This document shows positions 26,957 to 34,720 of a stretch of DNA of 64,000 bases, piece after piece. Origin of the DNA: Bog-473 sp963850095 (lineage in GTDB: Bacteria; Actinomycetota; Acidimicrobiia; Acidimicrobiales; RAAP-2); NCBI GenBank assembly GCA_963850095.1, contig CAWKJX010000004.1, positions 620,001 to 684,000 on the forward strand, read 5' to 3'. Within the stretch, counting starts at the first letter, position 1; every line of letters starts with the position of its first letter. A program made the position numbers and the translations under genes. Below the pieces are notes generated by a model that searched no databases, was not told where the DNA came from, and worked only from the letters and a program-made list of their open reading frames with translations.

Positions 26957-27383
26957 CTACGAACCGAGCGACACGACCTCGCCGCGGGTCCCGAGGACGA
27001 GGCCCGGCGCCCAGGCGACCTCCCAGCGGTTGCCTTCCGGGTCGGCCCAGTAGGCCGAGCGGCCGCCCCACTCGCGCGGCGTCGGCCGGCCCAGCGGCCG
27101 GGCTCCGGCCGCCACCGCGGCGGCGTGCACGGCATCCACCTCGTCGGGGGTGTCGACGTTGAGGGCCAAGCGTGAAGCCGCCCGGCCCGCGGCCGGCGGC
27201 ACCCGCCTCGTCGTCGAGCGCCTCCCGGGGGTACAGGGCCAGGACGACACCGCCCAGGACGAAGGCGCACCAGCCGTCGTCGCTGCCGGCGACCTCGGAC
27301 CAGCCGAGCCCCCCGTAGAAGCGACGCAGCGCCGGGAGGTCCCCGGCGCCGAGCGTGACGGCGGTCAGGCGGGCCGGGATCAT
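26957..27383 (-). CDS. VOC/glyoxalase-fold protein, one frameshift
   Basis: About 141 residues of vicinal-oxygen-chelate fold. First half: RLTAVTLGAGDLPALRRFYG and GWSEVAGSDDGWCAFVLGG; second half: LALNVDTPDEVDAVHAAAVA and the signature AYWADPEGNRWEVAWAP, whose Glu is a usual metal ligand. The halves are in different frames; one extra base near 27168 accounts for it. TAGCCT lies 6 nt before the ATG, so the message is probably leaderless. It may be an antibiotic-resistance-type or dioxygenase-type member; substrate unknown. Confidence 0.75.
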
Positions 27384-27389
27384 GGGCGC

Positions 27390-27395
27390 AGGCTA
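27390..27395 (-). promoter_or_regulatory. Leaderless -10 element of the VOC gene
   Basis: TAGCCT on the minus strand, 6 nt before the ATG at 27381-27383. Confidence 0.45.
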
Positions 27396-27420
27396 GGCCC
27401 CGGTCGCGACGTGGCCGGCC

Positions 27421-27960
27421 TCAGCGGCCCAGCGGGGCGTGGGCCACGGTGGAGTAGACGTGGCCCTGCGGCGAGGGCTCCGAGGCCACCAGGTCGACGG
27501 CGGGCACGGCGAAGGCCGCCTCGAAGGGGATGTTGGCCATGTCGCCCAGCGCGGCCACGCTCAACCGCCTGCCCCTCGAGCGGGCCAGCGTCAGGTGGCC
27601 GTTGAAGGGTGGCTCGCCGTCCGGCTCGGGCACGAGGGGGGCGGTGGCGGCACGCACGGCCGCGGCCAGGCCGTCCAGCCCGGCGGCGGGCAACTGCAGG
27701 ACGCGCACCCCGGTGAACCAGCCGGTGCCCGGGCCCAGCCGGCACTCGAGGGGCCCGCCGAAGGCGGCGGCGGCCGTCGACAGGGCCTCACCGAGGGGGT
27801 CGACCAGGGCCCCGTCCACCTCGCCCAGGAAGCGCAGGGTCACGTGCCAGCGCGTGGGGCCGACGAAGCGCAGGCCCTTGCTCCGGCCCAGCTCGAGCTC
27901 GAGGGCGCCCAGGCGCCGACGCGTGGCGTCGTCGGGCCAGGCGGCGACGAACAGGCGCAC
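27421..27960 (-). CDS. thpR: RNA 2',3'-cyclic phosphodiesterase ThpR (2H phosphoesterase)
   Basis: A 179-residue 2H phosphoesterase that opens 2',3'-cyclic phosphates on RNA to 2'-phosphates. Both HxT/S motifs are present: RWHVTLRFLGEV near residue 40 and FNGHLTLARSRG near residue 120, and the start MRLFVAAWPDDATRRRL is typical (RLFVAI-P). GTG start at 27958-27960, 9 nt after the preceding small gene, so it is probably the last gene of the acyl-CoA ligase operon. Confidence 0.88.
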   Translation of the reverse strand: MRLFVAAWPDDATRRRLGALELELGRSKGLRFVGPTRWHVTLRFLGEVDGALVDPLGEALSTAAAAFGGPLECRLGPGTGWFTGVRVLQLPAAGLDGLAAAVRAATAPLVPEPDGEPPFNGHLTLARSRGRRLSVAALGDMANIPFEAAFAVPAVDLVASEPSPQGHVYSTVAHAPLGR

Positions 27961-27969
27961 GGGTGGAGG

Positions 27970-28221
27970 TCAGGCGGCGCCGTCGTCGAGGGAGGCCCGG
28001 GCCGCCCGCGACTCCTCGCCGAGCACGGCGGCGGCCTTCTCGACGGCCCGGCGCGCTTTGAGGATGCGGCGCTCCATGGCCAGGGCCTCCCCGGTCTCGG
28101 CCGAATCGGGGTCGCCCGAGGTGGCCCGGCGCAGGGCGTCCATCGCCATGTCCGTCAGCTCCTCGACCATCCCCTCGAGCCGCTCGGCCATGGACGCCAC
28201 GGCGTCGCCCGGCCCGCTCAC
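27970..28221 (-). CDS. Small helical protein of unknown function
   Basis: An 83-residue protein with mostly helical, charged sequence (MAERLEGMVEELTDMAMDAL, ALAMERRILKARRAVEKAAAVL) and no membrane helix or known motif. The GTG at 28219-28221 overlaps the stop of the acyl-CoA ligase gene (GTGA), which argues for a real, coupled gene; an ATG 30 nt downstream is the alternative start. Its position between a CoA ligase and ThpR gives no clear function. Confidence 0.6.
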   Translation of the reverse strand: MSGPGDAVASMAERLEGMVEELTDMAMDALRRATSGDPDSAETGEALAMERRILKARRAVEKAAAVLGEESRAARASLDDGAA

Positions 28222-29837
28222 TTGGGCAGCGGCGTGTGCTGCACCTCGTACGCGCCGTCGGCGTAGGCCGCCCGCATCACCTTCTTGTCGAACTTGCCGA
28301 CGCTCGTCTTGGGCACCTCGTCGATGAAGATCCATTGCTCGGGCAGCCACCAGCGCGGCACCCGGTCCTTCAAGAAGGCCGCCAGGTCGGCCGGCGCCGG
28401 GGTGCGGCCCGGCTTGGGCACCACGGCCACCAGGGGCCGCTCCGACCACTTCGGGTCGGGCACGGCGATGACAGCGGCCTCGAACACGTCGGGGTGCGCC
28501 ATCACCGCGTTCTCGAGGTCGACCGAGGAGATCCATTCGCCACCCGACTTGATGACGTCCTTGGTGCGGTCGGAGATGGTCAGGTAGCCCTGCGTGTCCT
28601 GCGTGCCGACGTCGCCCGTGCGCAGCCAGCCGTCGTCGAACTTCGTCGGGTCCTCGTCCTTGTAGTAGGAGCCGGTGATCCAGGGGCCACGGATTTCGAA
28701 CTCGCCCACCGACTGCCCGTCGTTCGCCAGCACGGTGCCGTCCTCGGCCACGACGCGCACCTCGACGCCACCGACGACCCGGCCCGCCTTGACCTTGTAG
28801 TACATGTCGTCGTGCCCGTCCAGCTTGCGGGCCGGCGGCAGGCCGAAGGCGGCCAACGGGCTGGTCTCGGTCATGCCCCAGCCCTGGATGATGGTGGCAC
28901 CGAAACGCTCCTCGAAGGCGCGGATGAGCGACTCGGGCACGGCGGCCCCGCCGGCGGTGATGCCGCGCACGCTCGAGAAGTCGATCTTCGTGTCGAGCGC
29001 GAGCAGGCCGTTCCAGATGGTCGGCACGCCGCAGGCGAGCGTCGGGTGGAACTCGTTGATGACCTTGGCCAACTGCTCTCCCATGAGGAACATCTGGGGC
29101 ATGATGATGTCGGTGCCGGCCATGAAGGCGGCGTAGGGCGTGCCCCAGGCGTTGGCGTGGAACATGGGGACGATGATGAGGATGCGGTCGGTCTCGGTCA
29201 TCCCCACCGACGACGCCGCTTGTTCGGCCATGGTGTGCAGCCAGGTGGAGCGGTGCGAGTACACGACGCCCTTGGGGCTGCCGGTGGTGCCGCTCGTGTA
29301 GCACATGGCCGCGGCAGAGCGCTCGTCGAGCACGGGCCACTCGTAGCCGGGCTCCTCGGCCTCGAGCAGCCGCTCGTAGGAAAGCGTCTCGCCGAGCGGG
29401 GAGGTGTCCCCCTCCCCCGCCACGATGATCGTCTCCACCGTCTTGAGGTCGTCCTTAATGGCGGCCAGGAGGGGAATGAGCGAGGCGTCCACAATGATGA
29501 ACCGGTCTTCGGCGTGGTTGATGATGTACGTGAGCTGGTCGGTCGGCAGCCGGATGTTGAGGGTGTGCAGGACCGCCCCCATGGAGGGGATGGCCAGGTA
29601 GGCCTCGAGGTGGCCCTGGTTGTTCCAGCAGAAGGTCCCGATGCGGTCCCCGTCCTGGATGCCGAGGCGGGCCAGGGCGGCGGCCAGCTTTTCGGCCCGC
29701 TCGGCCACCTCGGTGAAGGTGGCGGAGCGGTGGCCTCCGGCCTCGACGGTGATGACGGTGCTGTCGCCGTGCACCTGCTTGCCGTGGCGGAGGATGTCGC
29801 TGATAAGGAGCGGGTGGTCCTGCATGGTGCTCTTCAT
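28218..29837 (-). CDS. AMP-forming acyl-CoA ligase (medium/long-chain fatty acid type)
   Basis: Activates a carboxylic acid to its CoA thioester through an acyl-adenylate. About 539 residues from MKSTMQDHPLLISDIL. Motifs: P-loop CYTSGTTGSPKGVVYSH, A5 motif IQGWGMTETSPLAAFG, A7/A8 LRTGDVGTQDTQGYLTISDR with KDVIKSGGEWIS, and the C-terminal lysine in PKTSVGKFDKKVMR. The pattern fits the FadD/AlkK-like branch acting on medium- or long-chain fatty acids. The ATG at 29835-29837 was chosen; a second ATG lies 12 nt downstream. First gene of a three-gene unit. Confidence 0.9.
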   Translation of the reverse strand: MKSTMQDHPLLISDILRHGKQVHGDSTVITVEAGGHRSATFTEVAERAEKLAAALARLGIQDGDRIGTFCWNNQGHLEAYLAIPSMGAVLHTLNIRLPTDQLTYIINHAEDRFIIVDASLIPLLAAIKDDLKTVETIIVAGEGDTSPLGETLSYERLLEAEEPGYEWPVLDERSAAAMCYTSGTTGSPKGVVYSHRSTWLHTMAEQAASSVGMTETDRILIIVPMFHANAWGTPYAAFMAGTDIIMPQMFLMGEQLAKVINEFHPTLACGVPTIWNGLLALDTKIDFSSVRGITAGGAAVPESLIRAFEERFGATIIQGWGMTETSPLAAFGLPPARKLDGHDDMYYKVKAGRVVGGVEVRVVAEDGTVLANDGQSVGEFEIRGPWITGSYYKDEDPTKFDDGWLRTGDVGTQDTQGYLTISDRTKDVIKSGGEWISSVDLENAVMAHPDVFEAAVIAVPDPKWSERPLVAVVPKPGRTPAPADLAAFLKDRVPRWWLPEQWIFIDEVPKTSVGKFDKKVMRAAYADGAYEVQHTPLPK

Positions 29838-30071
29838 GCGTCCAAGTATGACGAGCGCGCCCTCCGCCATGCCTGCGGCGCGGGCGCCGCCTACCGCTCC
29901 GACACCGCCCGCCACCCCTCGCCGGCCGCCGTGAGGCGGGTAGCAGAAGGGGTGGCCGGGCTGCCCAGGTCGCGGTGAGCGCGGGATGCCGCTTCCCCGG
30001 CCGACGATCCGCCCAGGGGCCGGCCCGGTTGCGGGCCGTCCTGGACGGAGGTTCCTCGGAGCAAGCGACGG
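29838..30071. other. Intergenic gap with one GC hairpin
   Basis: The 234-nt gap between the acyl-CoA ligase start and the TetR stop has no convincing frame. It holds the hairpin GGCCCG-gttg-CGGGCC at 30022-30037, beyond the TetR gene in its direction of reading. The ligase promoter must lie here, but I see no confident hexamers. Confidence 0.4.
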
Positions 30072-30084
30072 CTACGGAGCCGTC
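30067..30084 (-). terminator. Hairpin at the TetR gene stop
   Basis: GACGGCT-acgg-AGCCGTC is a perfect 7-bp stem with a tetraloop that includes the TetR gene stop codon (30072-30074). No T run follows. Confidence 0.4.
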
Positions 30085-30725
30085 ACCGCGGCCGCTCCCC
30101 GGAGTCGCGGTGACGATCGGGGGGCTCTCGAAGGGGACTTCAGGCCCGAGAGAAGACGGCGGGCGGCATCTTGGAATCTGGTGACGTCGCCGAAGGGGCG
30201 GGCCACGAGCATGGCTCCCTCCAGGCCGCTGAGGATCATCCGGGCGGTCGCCCTGGCTGAACCGGTGAACGTCAGGGTCCCCTCCTTTCGACCCCGTTCG
30301 ACGACACGTGCCAACCACCGTTCGTTCTCGTCGAAGAATCCGACCAGGGCGTCTCGCATGGGGGTCGGCAGCGTCTCGAATTCGGCGGCCATCATTCCGC
30401 ACAGGCACATCCGCTGCTGCAGCAGCACATCGAGGTAGAGGTGGGCGTAGGCGTCGAGTCGGGCCGGAGCTTCGACTGTGCGGGACTCCACCTCCGACAG
30501 CGCCTGGGCGAAGCGGGCGGCATAGCGTTCGACGAGAGCCTCACCGAGCTCTGCTTTCCCGGCAAAGTGATAGTGAAGGGCCGCCTTGGTGATCTTCAGC
30601 TCTGTGGCGACATCGGCGTAGCTGAACCCGTTGAAGCCGCGGACCTGGACGAGCCGTTCGGCCACATCGAGGATTTGGGTGGCCGTCTCGCCTCTCTCGT
30701 CCTGGCCCTTCTTCATCGGTTCCAT
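30072..30725 (-). CDS. TetR-family transcriptional regulator
   Basis: A 217-residue repressor. The N-terminal helix-turn-helix is clear: ILDVAERLVQVRGFNGFSYADVATELKITKAALHYHFAGKAEL spans residues 18-60. The C-terminal ligand domain contains CLCGMMAAEFETLP, a segment seen in AcrR/NemR-like TetR proteins that sense electrophiles or oxidants through cysteine, so redox or aldehyde sensing is possible. It is divergent from the cupin operon with a palindromic operator in the shared gap, which is the likely target. A second ATG 9 nt downstream is another possible start. Confidence 0.88.
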   Translation of the reverse strand: MEPMKKGQDERGETATQILDVAERLVQVRGFNGFSYADVATELKITKAALHYHFAGKAELGEALVERYAARFAQALSEVESRTVEAPARLDAYAHLYLDVLLQQRMCLCGMMAAEFETLPTPMRDALVGFFDENERWLARVVERGRKEGTLTFTGSARATARMILSGLEGAMLVARPFGDVTRFQDAARRLLSGLKSPSRAPRSSPRLRGAAAVTAP

Positions 30726-30755
30726 CCTCTCTCCGGAGCGAGGGCCTTGACTTTG

Positions 30756-30769
30756 ACCTACTAGTAGGT
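30756..30769. promoter_or_regulatory. TetR operator palindrome
   Basis: ACCTACTAGTAGGT is a perfect 14-bp palindrome in the gap between the TetR gene and the cupin gene. A second, imperfect dyad AGGTA-agcc-TACCT (30766-30779) shares its right arm. TTGACT at 30747-30752 and a TTGACC right after it could be -35 boxes for the cupin operon, so binding here would block transcription and probably autoregulate the TetR gene. Confidence 0.65.
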
Positions 30770-30819
30770 AAGCCTACCTCAGACGGCGCGTGCAGCGAAG
30801 ACCGAAAGGGGCCGCGACC

Positions 30820-31173
30820 ATGCAGGAGACCGAGCACCGCAGCTTCGAGAAGCCCGACGAGGTCCGCGAATTCCCGAATGGGCGAGTCGAGATCGTGAAG
30901 GCCGGAGGCGGAGACATCGGCCGTCTGGTCCTTCAGCCCGGTTGGCGCTGGTCCAACGACGTGAAGCCGATCGCTGCAACCGAGAGCTGTGAAGCACCGC
31001 ATTTCCAGTACCACGTGAGCGGACAGTTGGCCGTCCGCATGGACGATGGCGAACAGTTCGTGGCCGGCCCGGGAGACGTGACGTCCTTACCCAGCGGTCA
31101 CGATGCCTGGGTCATAGGGAACGAACCCGTCGTTGTCGTCGACTGGTTCGGCGCGAGCAACTACGCCAAATGA
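30820..31173 (+). CDS. Cupin-domain protein
   Basis: A 117-residue single-cupin protein. The barrel motifs are visible as PHFQYHVSGQLAVRMDDGEQ (motif 1, with one His pair partner) and GPGDVTSLPSGHDAWVIGNE (motif 2, with His). Start MQETEHRSFEKPDEV with AAAGGGG upstream; the frame is open 30 nt further. It is the first gene of a cupin-NTF2-NTF2 operon facing the TetR gene. Such small cupins often bind a metal and a small ligand; no reaction can be assigned. Confidence 0.8.
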   Translation: MQETEHRSFEKPDEVREFPNGRVEIVKAGGGDIGRLVLQPGWRWSNDVKPIAATESCEAPHFQYHVSGQLAVRMDDGEQFVAGPGDVTSLPSGHDAWVIGNEPVVVVDWFGASNYAK

Positions 31174-31529
31174 CGGGCTCAGGTGTCGGTCCCGAGCCGA
31201 TCGAAGTCGTCGAGAGGTTTGGGGCGGCTTGGGCCGATCACGCCCTCGACGCGGCCCTCGAGCTGGTGAGCGACGACTGCGTCTTCGATGCAACCGGTCC
31301 CGCCCCCGACGGCCAATGCCACGTGGGCCGACCCGCCATCCGACTGGCTTGGGAGGGCATCTTCAACGACGCCTCTTCCCGGTTCGAGCCGGAGGAGACC
31401 TTTGCCGCCGGCGATCGTGTCGTGCAGCGGTGGCGTTACTCCTGGGACGGTGGACACGTGAGAGGTGTCGATGTGTTCCGCGTCCACGAAGGCAAGGTGG
31501 CCGAGAAGTTCTCGTACGTCAAAGGTTGA
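31170..31529 (+). CDS. SnoaL/NTF2-like protein
   Basis: A 119-residue protein of the NTF2-like cone fold (SnoaL type): PIEVVERFGAAWADHALDAAL, a central acid loop DDCVFDATGPAPDG, and C-terminal strands QRWRYSWDGGHVRGVDVFRVHEG with GKVAEKFSYVKG. Members include small isomerases, hydrolases and ligand-binding proteins. ATG overlaps the cupin stop (ATGA). Function not assigned. Confidence 0.75.
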   Translation: MTGSGVGPEPIEVVERFGAAWADHALDAALELVSDDCVFDATGPAPDGQCHVGRPAIRLAWEGIFNDASSRFEPEETFAAGDRVVQRWRYSWDGGHVRGVDVFRVHEGKVAEKFSYVKG

Positions 31530-31555
31530 CCCACTGAGAAATGGACGGAGTGGTC

Positions 31556-31966
31556 ATGAGCACTGACCCCGTAGGTACGTTCCTGGCCGGCATAGAGGGC
31601 GCGTCCCTCCCGGAGGACATCTTCTGCGAAGACATCACTCTCGACGCGACGGTCCCGAATTGGCGGTTCCGGGTCCAAGGTGCCAGAGCGGTGCGAGACG
31701 AGCTGGGACGCTGGTATGCCGACCTCGGGTCCTTCGGGGAGGTGCGACGCGACGCCATTGACGACGGCGAGCTGGTGGAGTTCACCCTCAGCTGGGAGGA
31801 GGCAGGGGTGACCCACATGTGCCACCAGGCCCACGTCGTCAGGCTCCGCGGTGATCGGATAGCCAGCGACACCGTCTTTTGCGGCGGACGCTGGCCTCAG
31901 TCTTTGCTCCTCCAGATGGAGGAGGCGCAGGTCGCGCTCGAGCGAAGCTCTTCGCCCTCGGGCTAG
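31556..31966 (+). CDS. Second NTF2-like protein of the cupin operon
   Basis: A 136-residue protein with an NTF2-like pattern: FCEDITLDATVPNWRFRVQG, then ELGRWYADLGSF, strands VEFTLSWEEAG and HMCHQAHVVRLRGDRIAS. I start at the ATG at 31556, which has GGAGTGG 6 nt upstream, rather than the ATG 15 nt before it. It lies 26 nt behind the first NTF2-like gene. Possibly an oligomeric partner of it. Confidence 0.65.
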   Translation: MSTDPVGTFLAGIEGASLPEDIFCEDITLDATVPNWRFRVQGARAVRDELGRWYADLGSFGEVRRDAIDDGELVEFTLSWEEAGVTHMCHQAHVVRLRGDRIASDTVFCGGRWPQSLLLQMEEAQVALERSSSPSG

Positions 31967-32235
31967 CCGGCCAGGAGTCCCCGCATTGATGGCCCAGGAC
32001 ACAGAGCCTCACCCCGCCACGTTGTCGTCCCGGAGGCAGCCCGAGATTTCTGCTGACGGGGCATGCCCTGCCCTTGGCGGGTGGTGAGGTTCCCCAGATG
32101 GTCCCCCGGGGACGGGATCGGGTCCGAAGAGCCTGATGACCAGCGCCTTCCTTGTCCCTGCACGATGCGTTGCACCTTCCCGCTTGACTGGCGCCTCGGG
32201 GCTGCGGAGGGGCTACGCACGAATGGGGGCTACGC
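31967..32235. other. Intergenic gap before the ARPP-1 gene
   Basis: The 269-nt gap shows no plausible coding frame. A TTGACT lies at about 32182 and the sequence GGGGCTACGCA occurs twice just before the ARPP-1 start (around 32210 and 32226), which may be part of its promoter or ribosome site. Confidence 0.35.
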
Positions 32236-33184
32236 ATGATGCTGTTCCAGCGGGACCTTGAAGTCGGAGAGGCAGTCCGAATCGGCGGACTCGCCGTCTA
32301 TCCGCTGCTCGGTTCGGACGAGGGTGCTCTCGACTACCTGACCGCCCCGGAGGCACTCGGTGTCGGTCTGACGGAGGTGACCGAACTCGACCATCCATCG
32401 GTTCCGTCGTTGAAGATCACGAACCTGGCCGATGTCCCGGTGCTCTTCGTCGAGGGACAAACACTGCTCGGTGGCGCGCAGAACCGCACCATGAACGTGA
32501 CCGTCCTCGTCCCGGCCAGGTCGCAGACGTCCGTTCCCGTGTCGTGCGTGGAGGCGCATCGTTGGAATACCAGAACCGGGCGCGCCTATCGCAAGGAGAG
32601 CAAGGTTGCTCCCGGCTCGCTCCGCTCGGCGAAGATCGCCGGGCTCGACTACCGCCGAGAGGCGGCGCGCATGCGGTCCTCCGACCGACAGCAGGTCTGG
32701 GACGAGGTCCGACGACTCGAAGTCGGGCACCAGGCCTTCTCGGACACCGCCGCACTCGACGAGCTCCAGGAGCGAATTGAGGCGCACCATGCGATCAACC
32801 TCGATCGGGTCAGGCCGCAACCGGGCCAGGTCGGCGTCGTGTGCGTGGCGGGGGGTCGCGTGGTCGGGCTGGACCTCTTCGACAAGTCATCGACGCTCGA
32901 GCAGTACCTCCGGGCCATTGTCGGCGGGCACACCGTGGACGCGGCCGTGGACGATCAGTCCGAGGAGACCGACGGCGTTCAGGCGATCGAGGACTTCCTC
33001 GCCCAGGTGGAGGCGGCCACGGTCGAACGGGCGGATGCGGTCGGGCTCGGTAGCGAGATCGTCCTGCAGCGATGTCGTCAACGGAATCGGACTCGAAATC
33101 GACGGAACCCTGGTGCACCTCGCCGCCTTCCCTGCCTCGGGTGAGCCCCGCGAGCGCTGGCGGTCGCTCTCGCTGCCGACTTAG
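32236..33184 (+). CDS. ARPP-1 domain protein, one frameshift
   Basis: About 315 residues. The hallmark of the ARPP-1 family is present near residues 75-110: VLFVEGQTLLGGAQNRTMN followed by VTVLVPARSQTSVPVSCVEA. The rest includes SDRQQVWDEVRR and GVVCVAGGRVVGLDLFDKS. ARPP-1 was named for its association with ADP-ribosylglycohydrolase and rhodanese-phosphatase proteins and has been predicted to act in conflict or repair systems. The frame changes near 33066-33070; removing one base restores EIVL-SDVVNGIGLEIDGTLV and a normal C-terminus. No ADP-ribosyl partner gene is adjacent here. Confidence 0.75.
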
Positions 33185-33206
33185 CGTCGGCGGTCCGGAC
33201 CCGGCT

Positions 33207-33243
33207 GGCGCCGTCCCAGGCGCCCGGGACTGGGACAGGCGCC
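33207..33243 (+). terminator. Strong hairpin after the ARPP-1 gene
   Basis: GGCGCCGTCCCAG pairs with CTGGGACaGGCGCC (13 bp with one bulged A) around a 10-nt loop, followed by GTTTGAG. It lies 22 nt after the stop. Confidence 0.6.
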
Positions 33244-33333
33244 GTTTGAGCGTGTGCGATTGACGCACCTGTCGTTGCGCGGGGCCCGACCGTTCCCCGA
33301 CGTGGCACCTACGGTCGAGGTCGAGAGCGTCCG

Positions 33334-34296
33334 ATGAGGAAGGCCGTCGGTGCGCTCGTGGCACTCGGCCTGGTGATCGGCCTGCTCGGCATGGTTGCCG
33401 TGGGCTCCGCCCTTGCCCTCTTCGGTGTCGACGTCGAACCGATCGCAAGCTCAGCGGCCTCGGCCAAGATCCCTCCCGCCATGCTGGCCGCTGTACCAGC
33501 AGGCCGCGGCCACCTGTCCCGGGCTGCCCTGGACGGTGCTGGCCGCCATCGGGACCGTCGAGTCGGACAACGGGCAGTCCACCCTGCCCGGTGTGCACAG
33601 CGGGGCCAACTCGGCAGGCGCCGAAGGGCCCATGCAGTTCGAACCGGCGACCTTTGCCGAGTACGACGAGCCGGAGCCCCCGGGCGGGGCCGATCCGCCC
33701 AGTCCTTACGACCCGACAGACGCCGTCTACGCGGCGGCTCGCCTGCTGTGTGCCAACGGCGCAGCCGGCGGGGTCGACCTGGCCGGCGCTGTCTACGCCT
33801 ACAACCACTCGGCACAGTTACGTTGCGGAGGTACTGGCATTGGCCCAGACCTACGCCTCCTCCCCTACCACGACTGCCGAAGCGGGGTCGAGTGACAGTG
33901 CGGCTTCCGTGGCAGTGTCGTGGGCGTTGTCGCAGATCGGCACGCCATACATTTGGGGTGGCGAGACGGCGGGTGTCGGCTTCGACTGTTCGGGACTCGT
34001 GCAGGCCGCCTACGCCGTGGCGGGCGTTTCGCTCCCCCGAGTGGCGCAAGACCAGTACAACACCACGCCGAAGCTTGCGCCGGGCGCTCGCCCTGGCGCC
34101 GGGCGATCTCGTCTTCTTCGGCGGCGGGCCGGACTCCGTCGACCACGTCGGCCTCTTCGTCGGTGTCGTCGGCGGCCAGGACGTCATGGTCGATGCGCCG
34201 CACACGGGCGCTGACGTGCGGGCCGAGGCCTTCCCGGCGACGATGGGCGCTCCGTTCGGCAGCCTGCTCTTCGTGGGGGCGACCCGGCCGCCATGA
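33334..34296 (+). CDS. Secreted lytic transglycosylase-NlpC/P60 peptidoglycan hydrolase, three frameshifts
   Basis: Two-domain wall hydrolase. A signal/anchor helix (VGALVALGLVIGLLGMVAVG) is followed by a goose-lysozyme/SLT-like domain with the catalytic Glu in AAIGTVESDNGQST and GPMQFEPATFAEY, then an NlpC/P60 domain with Cys in GVGFDCSGLVQAAYAV and His in SVDHVGLFVG. The combination is typical of hydrolases coupled to conjugation or secretion machines and of some actinobacterial wall enzymes. The reading frame must shift near 33490, near 33815 and near 34083; each is cured by removing one base and the joined protein is continuous. TACGGT lies 18 nt upstream of the ATG. Confidence 0.8.
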   Translation: MRKAVGALVALGLVIGLLGMVAVGSALALFGVDVEPIASSAASAKIPPAMLAAVPAGRGHLSRAALDGAGRHRDRRVGQRAVHPARCAQRGQLGRRRRAHAVRTGDLCRVRRAGAPGRGRSAQSLRPDRRRLRGGSPAVCQRRSRRGRPGRRCLRLQPLGTVTLRRYWHWPRPTPPPLPRLPKRGRVTVRLPWQCRGRCRRSARHTFGVARRRVSASTVRDSCRPPTPWRAFRSPEWRKTSTTPRRSLRRALALAPGDLVFFGGGPDSVDHVGLFVGVVGGQDVMVDAPHTGADVRAEAFPATMGAPFGSLLFVGATRPP

Positions 34297-34413
34297 ATCC
34301 GGGCGGCCCGCCCGCCAACGCACCGGCAACGCCCGCGGCCCGCAGATGGTGAACCCGGCCGCCATTGCATAGGGCGGGCAGGCGGGACAGGCCGGGGGCG
34401 GACGGCCGCCACG

Positions 34414-34715
34414 TCAAGGAGATGCCGCCCGCACCCGGGCCGGTGGCCGTCGGCTGCCACCACGGCCCCGCACTCGGGGCAGACCTCGTGGGCCAGGCAG
34501 GCGGGGTTGCCGCCCCGCTCGTCGGTGACGGCCTCGTCGCAGATGGCGCAGTCGAGCGGCGAGCCGATGCGGCCCTCCCGCCCCTCGGGCGTCATCACCC
34601 AGGGACGTTCGCGGAAGGGCGGCTGATGGCGCACGTGCTGGCGGTGGCCGCACACGAGCATGGCCACCCAGTCCCCCCGCTCGTCCCGGTCGAACCCCAC
34701 GATGGCCCGTTCCAC
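34414..34715 (-). CDS. DUF3565 protein with extra zinc-ribbon cysteines, 3' end uncertain
   Basis: About 100 residues. The core matches DUF3565: ERAIVGFDRDERGDWVAMLV, CGHRQHVRHQPPFRERPW and TPEGREGRIGSPLDCAICDE. It continues with ACLAHEVCPECGAVV and HRPGCGRHL, adding further Cys/His pairs that suggest a second zinc site. The GTG at 34713-34715 lies 6 nt after the CLC gene stop. The observed frame has no stop until deep inside the convergent hydrolase gene; a TGA in another frame at 34414-34416 is the probable true end if one indel is present. Function unknown. Confidence 0.6.
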
Positions 34716-34720
34716 CGCGC

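Noticed and set aside
25413..34296. Programmed ribosomal frameshifting as an explanation for the breaks
   Set aside because: No slippery heptamer or consistent downstream structure at the sites, and unrelated genes are affected in the same direction.
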